This document shows positions 6,367 to 12,439 of a DNA stretch of 15,185 nucleotides, one piece after another. A program made the position numbers and the translations under genes. Below the pieces are notes generated by a model that was given only the letters and a program-made list of their open reading frames with translations, did no database searches and had not been told where the DNA came from. Origin of the DNA: Clostridia bacterium (GTDB taxonomy: Bacteria; Bacillota; Clostridia; Oscillospirales; Oscillospiraceae); contig QKDF01000323.1 in NCBI GenBank assembly GCA_003245395.1, positions 1-15,185 on the forward strand. The letters run 5' to 3'. Position 1 is the first letter of the stretch; every line of letters begins with the position of its first letter.

Positions 6367-7428
6367 ATGAGGAATGCATATCTGGTACTGCAGGACGGGC
6401 AGGTCTTTGAAGGTGTCCGCTTCGGTGCCGAACGGGATACGGTGGGGGAGCTGGTATTCACAACCGGAATGTGCGGATACATTGAAACCCTGACGGACCC
6501 CAGCTACTATGGACAGATTGTCATGCAGACCTATCCCCTGATCGGCAATTACGGCATCATTCCCCGGGATTTTGAGGGAAAGTGTTGTGTCCGGGGCTAT
6601 GTGGTACGGGAGTGGTGCCCCACGCCCTCCAATTTCCGCACGGAAGAGGATCTGGACACCTATTTAAAACAGCAGGGGATCGCGGCGCTATGCGGTGTGG
6701 ATACCCGGGAGCTGACCCGGATCATCCGGGAGCATGGCGTAATGAATGCCACCATCTGCGATGAGGTTCCGGCAGACTTAACCGAGGTGAAGCGGTACGC
6801 CGTCACGCAGGCAGTGGATTCCGTTACCTGCAGTGCCTCTGCAATTTATCCTGCGGAGGGCGTGAAGCGTTTTTCCGTATCTCTGCTGGATTACGGCGCC
6901 AAGCGCAACATCGTGCGGGAGCTGCAAAAGCGGGGCTGCGAGGTGACGGTGCTGCCGGCCTCCGCGTCGGCGGAGGAAATTCTGGAAGGGAAGCCCGACG
7001 GCGTAATGCTCTCCAACGGCCCGGGAGATCCCCAGGAGGCGCAGTTCCAGATTGAACAGATTAAGAAGGTTCTGGGAAAGGTTCCGATGTTCGGTATCTG
7101 CCTGGGGCATCAGCTCACCGCTCTGGCGGTGGGTGGGAGCACCTATAAGCTCAAGTATGGCCACCGGGGCGTCAACCAGCCGGTGCGGGAGGTCAACGGG
7201 AAACGCACGTTCATCACCAGTCAGAACCATGGCTACGCCGTGGATTCCGACACGGTGAAGGTGGGTACAATCTCGTTTGCCAACGCCAACGACGGGACCT
7301 GCGAGGGAATCGATTATCCGGAACTGAAAGCGTTCACCGTCCAGTTCCATCCGGAGGCCTGCTCCGGCCCGAAGGATACAGGATTTTTATTCGACCGCTT
7401 TGTAAAACTGATGGGAGGTGACCGGTAA
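6367..7428 (+). CDS. carA: Carbamoyl-phosphate synthase small (glutaminase) subunit
   Basis: This is a 353-residue subunit that hydrolyses glutamine and passes ammonia to CarB for carbamoyl phosphate synthesis, feeding arginine and pyrimidine pathways. The N-terminal CPSase small-chain domain (1-~150) has GYIETLTDPSYYGQI, NYGI and the VDTRELTR motif. The C-terminal class I glutamine amidotransferase domain has the nucleophile C245 in FGICLGHQ and the partners H328 and E330 in QFHPEA, so it should be active. The length is slightly shorter than E. coli (382) and close to Bacillus (364). The ATG at 6367 has GGGAGG at 6355-6360. The stop overlaps the carB start by one base (TAATG), giving tight coupling suited to a 1:1 complex. 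The leader upstream holds two promoter candidates. Confidence 0.98.
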   Translation: MRNAYLVLQDGQVFEGVRFGAERDTVGELVFTTGMCGYIETLTDPSYYGQIVMQTYPLIGNYGIIPRDFEGKCCVRGYVVREWCPTPSNFRTEEDLDTYLKQQGIAALCGVDTRELTRIIREHGVMNATICDEVPADLTEVKRYAVTQAVDSVTCSASAIYPAEGVKRFSVSLLDYGAKRNIVRELQKRGCEVTVLPASASAEEILEGKPDGVMLSNGPGDPQEAQFQIEQIKKVLGKVPMFGICLGHQLTALAVGGSTYKLKYGHRGVNQPVREVNGKRTFITSQNHGYAVDSDTVKVGTISFANANDGTCEGIDYPELKAFTVQFHPEACSGPKDTGFLFDRFVKLMGGDR

Positions 7429-10400
7429 TGCCGTTGGATACGAGGATTAAGAAGGTTCTGGTGATTGGCTCCGGCCCTATTGTCATCGGACAAGCCGCCG
7501 AGTTTGACTACGCCGGTGCTCAGGCCTGCCGCGTGCTGAAAGATGCGGGCGTGGAGGTTGTACTGTGCAACTCCAACCCCGCCACCATCATGACCGATCA
7601 GGCCATGGCGGACGAGATTTATCTTGAACCGCTGACTGTGGAAACGATTAAACGGATTGTGCTCAAGGAAAAGCCCGACAGCATTCTGGCCTCTCTGGGG
7701 GGGCAGACTGGCCTGACCCTGGCGATGCAGCTGGACAAAGAGGGCTTTTTAAAGGAGCAGGGTATCCGTCTGCTGGGAACCGACGCCGCGGCGATCACCA
7801 AGGCCGAAGACCGGGAGCTGTTTAAAGAGGCCATGCAGGCCATTGGCCAGCCCGTCATTCCCTCGGACATTGCCACCACCGTGGCCGAAGCTCTGGCCGT
7901 GGCCGAGCGCATCGGCTATCCGGTCATCGTCCGGCCTGCCTTTACTCTGGGCGGCGCAGGCGGCGGAGCCGCCGCTGATCCCGAGGAGCTGAAAGTCATT
8001 GCCGGCACGGGTCTGGATGCATCCCCCATTACGCAGATTCTGGTGGAACGCGCCATTTTCGGATGGAAAGAAGTCGAGTTTGAGACCATGCGGGACGCGG
8101 TGGGCAACGTGATTGCCGTATGTTCCATGGAAAATCTGGACCCTGTGGGCATCCACACGGGTGACTCTATCGTGGTGGCGCCCACGCAGACATTATCGGA
8201 CAAAGAGTATCAGATGCTGCGTACCGCATCACTGGACATCATCTCCTCGCTGGGTATCGTGGGCGGATGCAATTGCCAGCTGGCCCTCAATCCCGATAGC
8301 TTTGAATATGCCGTGATCGAGGTCAATCCCCGCGTTTCCCGTTCCTCTGCTCTGGCATCCAAGGCCACGGGCTATCCTATCGCCAAGATTACAACCAAGA
8401 TTGCTCTGGGTTATACTCTGGATGAAATCCGCAACGACATCACGGGTAAGACCTGCGCCTGCTTCGAGCCTGCGCTGGATTATATCGTGGTGAAGGTTCC
8501 CAAGTGGCCTTTTGATAAATTCGCCGATGCATCCCGGAAGCTGGGTACCCAGATGAAAGCTACCGGTGAAGTCATGTCCATCGCTCCCAATTTTGAAATG
8601 GCCCTGATGAAGGCCGTGCGGGGTGCGGAGATCGGGATGGACACACTCAACCGCAAGGTGGATGCGGGAGATACCGCCCCCATTCGGGAGCGGCTTGCAC
8701 GCATGGATGACCACCGTCTGTTCACGGTTTATGAGGCCATCAAGGCGGGTGTCAGCCCGGATGAAGTCTTTGAGATCACCCACATTGACCGGTGGTTTCT
8801 CCATAAGCTGCGCAATCTGGCGGCTTTTGAGCAGACCCTGCCCTCCGGCCTGACGCCGGAGCTGTATGAACGCGGCAAGCAGTACGGTTATCCCGACGAA
8901 GCGCTTCTGCGTCTGTCTGGCGCAAAAGAACTGCCTGTTCCGGCAAAGGCTGCGGTCTATAAGATGGTGGACACCTGCGCGGCGGAGTTTGATGCCGAGA
9001 CACCCTACTTCTATTCCAGCTTTGACAAAACCTGTGAATCCCGCTCTTTCCCCCGCAGCGGCAAGCCGGTGATCATTGTCCTGGGTTCCGGCCCCATCCG
9101 CATTGGCCAGGGTATCGAGTTTGACTACTCCTCCGTGCACTGTGTCTGGACACTCAAAGAATTGGGATATGAAGTTGTCATCGTCAACAACAACCCGGAA
9201 ACCGTCTCCACTGATTACGACACCGCTGATCGGCTGTATTTCGAACCGCTGTTCCCAGAGGATGTGATGCACATCATTGATGTGGAAAAGCCTGTGGGCG
9301 TAGTGGTGGCCTTCGGTGGCCAGACGGCTATCAAGCTGACGAAATTCCTGGACAGCCACGGCGTGGTTATCCTGGGCACCTCTGCCGAGTCCATCGACAT
9401 GGCCGAGGATCGGGAGCGGTTCGACGAGCTGCTGGAGCGGTTCCAGATCAAGCGGCCCCAGGGACGGGGCGTGCTGGGACTGGACGAAGCCCTCGCCGCT
9501 GCCAACGAACTGGGCTATCCGGTGCTGCTGCGCCCGTCCTATGTCATCGGCGGACAGAACATGGTGATTGCCCACAACGACGACGAGGTTCGCCGGTATA
9601 TGGAGGTCATCCTCTCCGGCAAGATTGAAAACCCCGTTCTGGTGGACCAGTATCTCCAGGGGCGGGAGCTGGAAGTGGATGTGATCTCCGATGGCGTGGA
9701 TGTGCTGATCCCCGGCGTCATGCAGCACATCGAGCGTACCGGCGTCCACTCCGGCGACTCGATTGCCGTCTACCCGCACTTCAATATTGGGGACAAGATG
9801 CTCAAGACCATTGTGGACTGCTCCGAAAAGCTGGCGCTGTCCCTGAAGACCCGTGGCCTGATCAATATTCAGTACCTGATCTACCAGGGCGAGCTGTACG
9901 TCATCGAGGTCAATCCCCGGGCGTCCCGTACTGTGCCCTATATCTCCAAGGTCACAGGCGTGCCCATGGTGGATCTGGCGGCCCGGGTCATGGTGGGCCA
10001 ACCGCTCAAGTCCCTGGGCTTCGGCACCGGACTTTATAAGACCCCGCCCTATGTGGCGGTGAAAGTGCCGGTGTTCTCGTTTGAGAAAATCACCGATGCC
10101 AATGCGTCTCTCTCTCCGGAGATGAAGTCCACCGGCGAGGTGCTGGGCGTAGGCAAGAACCTGACGGAGGCCCTGTTCAAGGGTCTGGTTTCCGCGGGCT
10201 ATAAAATCGAAAAACCCAAGCGCGGCGGAATTTTGATCTCCGTCAACCACCGGGATCAGCCCGAGGTGGTGCACATCGCCCGAAAGCTGGACGACATGGG
10301 CTACAAGCTTTATGCCACCGACGGAACTGCGGCTGAAATTGCCCATCTGGGCACCGACGTGGAGGTTGTGGGCAAGCTGGGTAAGGACAATCGGGTGTTT

Positions 10401-11462
10401 GGCCTTCTGGAAAACGGAGGAATCGATTTTATCATCCTTACCGGCTCTACGGAGCCGAAATATATTCAGGATTTCATTCACCTCAACCACCGCTGTGTGC
10501 AGCTGGGAATCCCGTGCCTGACCTCACTGGATACGGCGGCGGCGCTGACAGACATCTTGGCTTCCCGTTATACTCAGCGAAATACGGAGCTGGTGGACAT
10601 CTGTCACATGCGCACCGAGCGGCAGAAGCTGCCCTTTGCCAAGCTGCAGACCTGCGGGAACGATTATATTTTCCTGGAGAATTTCGACGGGTCTATCACT
10701 TGTCCGGAGTCCCTGTGTATTACCCTGTGCGACCGCCATACGGGCATCGGCGCCGACGGCATCATTCTGATGGAGCATTCCTCTGCGGCTGACGCCAAAA
10801 TGCGGATGTTCAACAGCGACGGCAGTGAAGGCAGCATGGCGGGGAATGCACTGCGGTGTATGGGTAAGTATCTGTATGACAAGGGAATGGTGCAGAAGGA
10901 CCTGATTCGGGTGGAGACCATCAGCGGTATCCGGGAGGTGCAGCTCTATACCATGGAGGGGAAGGTGAATTCCGCCAGTGTTTCCATGGGTCGGGCGACT
11001 CTGAACACGGCGGGCCTGCCCACTACCCTGCCAGAAAAGCAGCTGATTGACTACCCTGTGCGCATCGGCGGACAGGAGTGGGCCATCACCTGTGTGGATA
11101 TGGGCAATCCCCACTGCGTAGTGTTCTGCCCGCGGGTGGACACGGTGGATGTGGCCCACGTTGGGCCTCAGTTTGAACACGCCGAGTGGTTCCCGGAGCG
11201 CATCAACACGGAGTTTATCCGGGTGGTGAACGAGAGCACCATTAAGATGCGGGTCTGGGAGCGGGGCAGCGGTGAGACGCTGGCATGCGGCTCCGGCGCC
11301 TGTGCGGCCGTGGTGGCGGCAGTAGCCAACGGCCTGTGCCAGAAGGGCAGAGACATCACAGTGAAGCTGCGGGGCGGCGATCTTGTGGTGAACTATACCG
11401 ACGAAGAAGTGATCCTCACCGGCGACGCCAAGCTGGTTTATGAGGGTGTTGTGGAATACTAA
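7428..11462 (+). CDS. carB: Carbamoyl-phosphate synthase large subunit fused to a DapF-like domain
   Basis: One open frame of 1344 residues. Residues 1-~1060 are a complete CarB. The first ATP-grasp synthase half has GSGPIVIGQAAEFDYAG, ENLDPVGIHTGDSIVVAP and EVNPRVSRSSALASKATGYP. An oligomerisation domain runs ~400-545. The second half begins near 546 with VLGSGPIRIGQGIEFDYSS and holds SYVIGGQ and EVNPRASRTVP. An MGS-like allosteric domain spans ~933-1055. Instead of stopping at the usual ~1065-1070 residues, the frame continues without gap or stop into a full ~277-residue diaminopimelate epimerase-like domain from L1068 (separate entry). The ATG overlaps the carA stop, with GGAGGTG at 7414-7420. 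CarB makes carbamoyl phosphate from bicarbonate, ammonia and two ATP. The only in-frame ATG near the junction (10608) has no good ribosome binding site, so a single fused polypeptide is favoured. Confidence 0.95.
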   Translation: MPLDTRIKKVLVIGSGPIVIGQAAEFDYAGAQACRVLKDAGVEVVLCNSNPATIMTDQAMADEIYLEPLTVETIKRIVLKEKPDSILASLGGQTGLTLAMQLDKEGFLKEQGIRLLGTDAAAITKAEDRELFKEAMQAIGQPVIPSDIATTVAEALAVAERIGYPVIVRPAFTLGGAGGGAAADPEELKVIAGTGLDASPITQILVERAIFGWKEVEFETMRDAVGNVIAVCSMENLDPVGIHTGDSIVVAPTQTLSDKEYQMLRTASLDIISSLGIVGGCNCQLALNPDSFEYAVIEVNPRVSRSSALASKATGYPIAKITTKIALGYTLDEIRNDITGKTCACFEPALDYIVVKVPKWPFDKFADASRKLGTQMKATGEVMSIAPNFEMALMKAVRGAEIGMDTLNRKVDAGDTAPIRERLARMDDHRLFTVYEAIKAGVSPDEVFEITHIDRWFLHKLRNLAAFEQTLPSGLTPELYERGKQYGYPDEALLRLSGAKELPVPAKAAVYKMVDTCAAEFDAETPYFYSSFDKTCESRSFPRSGKPVIIVLGSGPIRIGQGIEFDYSSVHCVWTLKELGYEVVIVNNNPETVSTDYDTADRLYFEPLFPEDVMHIIDVEKPVGVVVAFGGQTAIKLTKFLDSHGVVILGTSAESIDMAEDRERFDELLERFQIKRPQGRGVLGLDEALAAANELGYPVLLRPSYVIGGQNMVIAHNDDEVRRYMEVILSGKIENPVLVDQYLQGRELEVDVISDGVDVLIPGVMQHIERTGVHSGDSIAVYPHFNIGDKMLKTIVDCSEKLALSLKTRGLINIQYLIYQGELYVIEVNPRASRTVPYISKVTGVPMVDLAARVMVGQPLKSLGFGTGLYKTPPYVAVKVPVFSFEKITDANASLSPEMKSTGEVLGVGKNLTEALFKGLVSAGYKIEKPKRGGILISVNHRDQPEVVHIARKLDDMGYKLYATDGTAAEIAHLGTDVEVVGKLGKDNRVFGLLENGGIDFIILTGSTEPKYIQDFIHLNHRCVQLGIPCLTSLDTAAALTDILASRYTQRNTELVDICHMRTERQKLPFAKLQTCGNDYIFLENFDGSITCPESLCITLCDRHTGIGADGIILMEHSSAADAKMRMFNSDGSEGSMAGNALRCMGKYLYDKGMVQKDLIRVETISGIREVQLYTMEGKVNSASVSMGRATLNTAGLPTTLPEKQLIDYPVRIGGQEWAITCVDMGNPHCVVFCPRVDTVDVAHVGPQFEHAEWFPERINTEFIRVVNESTIKMRVWERGSGETLACGSGACAAVVAAVANGLCQKGRDITVKLRGGDLVVNYTDEEVILTGDAKLVYEGVVEY
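10224..10592 (+). other. MGS-like allosteric domain of CarB
   Basis: Residues ~933-1055 match the methylglyoxal-synthase-like regulatory domain (RGGILISVNHRD, DDMGYKLYATDGTAAEIA, then LGIPCLTSLDTAAALTDI). The stretch between them reads FIILTGSTEPKYIQDF. In well-studied CarB proteins (E. coli, Bacillus) this is an I-N-T segment followed by an arginine-rich RR segment contacting the effector. Here the arginines are missing (FIHLNHRC), so effector response to UMP or other nucleotides may differ. This domain lies directly before the fused DapF part. Confidence 0.7.
10629..11462 (+). other. Diaminopimelate epimerase (DapF)-like domain fused to CarB, first catalytic Cys replaced by Ala
   Basis: Residues 1068-1344 form a complete DapF-type fold of ~277 residues (family ~270-280). 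True DapF converts LL- to meso-diaminopimelate for lysine and peptidoglycan, using two cysteines that act as opposing bases. Conserved features are CGNDYIF (N1078, matching Asn11), FNSDGSEGSMAGNALRCMGK, NPHCVVF, NTEFIRV, WERGSGE and TLACGSGACA with C1287, the second catalytic cysteine. At the first catalytic position, normally M-C-G-N, the sequence is M-A1138-G-N. Cys1076 and Cys1143 lie close in sequence but are not the usual base. Classical epimerisation is therefore doubtful. It could be a degenerate structural or regulatory partner, a one-base lyase-like enzyme, or an enzyme that recruits a different group. I know of no described CarB-DapF fusion but could not search. Confidence 0.85.
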
Positions 11463-11466
11463 AAGC

Positions 11467-11491
11467 AAGGCCGGTGCGCTGCACCGGCCTT
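11467..11491 (+). terminator. Hairpin after carB, weak terminator
   Basis: AAGGCCGGTGC (11467-11477) pairs perfectly with GCACCGGCCTT (11481-11491) around a three-base loop, but it is followed by CCCCTAT rather than a T run. It is a strong stem with a poor tail, so partial termination and read-through into the yoaK-like gene (25 bases on) are likely. Confidence 0.6.
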
Positions 11492-11516
11492 CCCCTATGA
11501 AAGGAAGGAAACACGG

Positions 11517-12185
11517 TTGCATACGCAAAAATCCGAAAGTTTTAAAGTGGCTGCCCTATTGGCGGTATCGGGTGGCTTTCTGGATGCCTATACTTACCTG
11601 TGCCGCGGTGAGGTATTCGCCAATGCCCAGACGGGTAATCTGGTGCTGCTGGCCATCCATCTGGCCCTGCGGGAGTGGGCTGAAGCGACACACTATTTGA
11701 TTCCTATTCTGGCTTTCTGCCTTGGAATCCTGGCGACGGAGATGGTAAAAAACAGCCTCCGTGCGCGCGCCGGCCGGTTTCACTGGCGGCATCTGGTTTT
11801 AGGCGCCGAGATAGTGGTGCTGATTGCCGCAGCCTTCATTCCCCAGGGAGAGGCGGATACGGCGGTCAACGTAATGGTATCCTTTGTCTGTGCGCTACAG
11901 GTAGAGGCATTCCGAAAAGTACGGGGAAATCCGTTTGCCAGTACCATGTGCACCGGAAACCTCCGCAGCGGAACAGAGGCGCTGTACCATGGCGTTTGGA
12001 GCGATGAACCGCAGCTGCGGCACAAAGCTGTATGTTATTATGGCGTGATCGGCTGCTTTATATTGGGGGCCGCACTGGGCGGCGTGGTGTCACCAAGGAT
12101 TCCCCAGCAGGCGCCGCTGGTTGCGGCAGCATTTCAAGGCATGGCTTTCCTCCTGATGTGTGGGCGGGATGGCGGCATGGCATAA
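11517..12185 (+). CDS. YoaK/DUF1275 family integral membrane protein
   Basis: This encodes 222 residues from a TTG start. The start is set by AAGGAAGG at 11501-11508, eight bases upstream; the reading frame has no better ATG. The protein has the family signatures GGFLDAYTYLCRGEVF followed by NAQTGN near the N terminus, and FASTMCTGNLRSGTEAL later. Six or so hydrophobic segments are visible (around residues 10-30, 40-55, 60-77, 95-110, 120-135, 175-220), which fits a polytopic inner-membrane protein. The molecular function of DUF1275 proteins is not established. The gene begins 25 bases after the weak carB hairpin with no room for a separate promoter, so it is probably co-transcribed with car at a reduced level. 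It ends convergently with the minus-strand surface protein. Confidence 0.85.
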   Translation: MHTQKSESFKVAALLAVSGGFLDAYTYLCRGEVFANAQTGNLVLLAIHLALREWAEATHYLIPILAFCLGILATEMVKNSLRARAGRFHWRHLVLGAEIVVLIAAAFIPQGEADTAVNVMVSFVCALQVEAFRKVRGNPFASTMCTGNLRSGTEALYHGVWSDEPQLRHKAVCYYGVIGCFILGAALGGVVSPRIPQQAPLVAAAFQGMAFLLMCGRDGGMA

Positions 12186-12264
12186 ATGTGGTCCTCCATT
12201 TGTCCGAAAGTTTCTGTCTCAGAAATCTGGGAGAAAAATACAACCTGCTCCCCGGCAGCACAAT
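12186..12264. other. Convergent intergenic stretch, nothing recognised
   Basis: This part of the 254-base gap between the converging genes holds no gene or convincing signal. The remainder of the gap contains two hairpin terminators, listed separately. A short open frame crossing the gap (about 100 codons, out of frame with yoaK) has no ribosome binding site and reads through the terminator, so it is not a gene. Confidence 0.6.
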
Positions 12265-12299
12265 AAAAGGGCCCGGTCCTCTCAGGACTGGGCCCTTTT
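12265..12299. terminator. Bidirectional terminator between converging genes
   Basis: AAAAGGGCCCGGTCCT (12265-12280) pairs with AGGACTGGGCCCTTTT (12284-12299), a 16-pair stem with one G-U pair in the plus-strand RNA and a three-base loop, flanked by A and T runs. It serves the yoaK-like gene and may also stop minus-strand read-through. Confidence 0.88.
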
Positions 12300-12375
12300 G
12301 CAATATAGAGAGAATTACTTGTGAGGGGTACTGAACCGGAGCATGTTCTGCCCGCAACAAGTCACAATTTAAAAG

Positions 12376-12407
12376 AGGGGCCTCCCGAAACGATTCGGAA
12401 GGCCCCT
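12376..12407 (-). terminator. Terminator for the minus-strand surface protein gene
   Basis: The arms 12376-12389 and 12394-12407 pair over 14 bases around a four-base loop. The single odd position is G-U in the minus-strand RNA but a C-A mismatch in the plus-strand RNA. Read on the minus strand it is followed by CTTTTAAATT. Both points say it works for the minus strand, 33 bases past the surface protein's stop. Confidence 0.82.
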
Positions 12408-12439
12408 GCAAAGGGTTAAACGAAAGGGTAAGGTTTCAA

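Noticed and set aside
8229..10490. 753-codon open frame on the minus strand opposite carB
   Set aside because: It lies wholly opposite a strongly conserved gene, shows no recognised family, is rich in H, R, Q and L typical of antisense shadows in GC-rich genes, and has no ribosome binding site or promoter.
10524..11528. 334-codon minus-strand frame opposite the DapF domain
   Set aside because: The plus-strand frame carries clear DapF motifs; the antisense frame also runs across the carB hairpin and has no family resemblance.
12032..12334. 100-codon frame overlapping the end of yoaK
   Set aside because: Out of frame with a recognised membrane protein, lacks a ribosome binding site and reads through a terminator.
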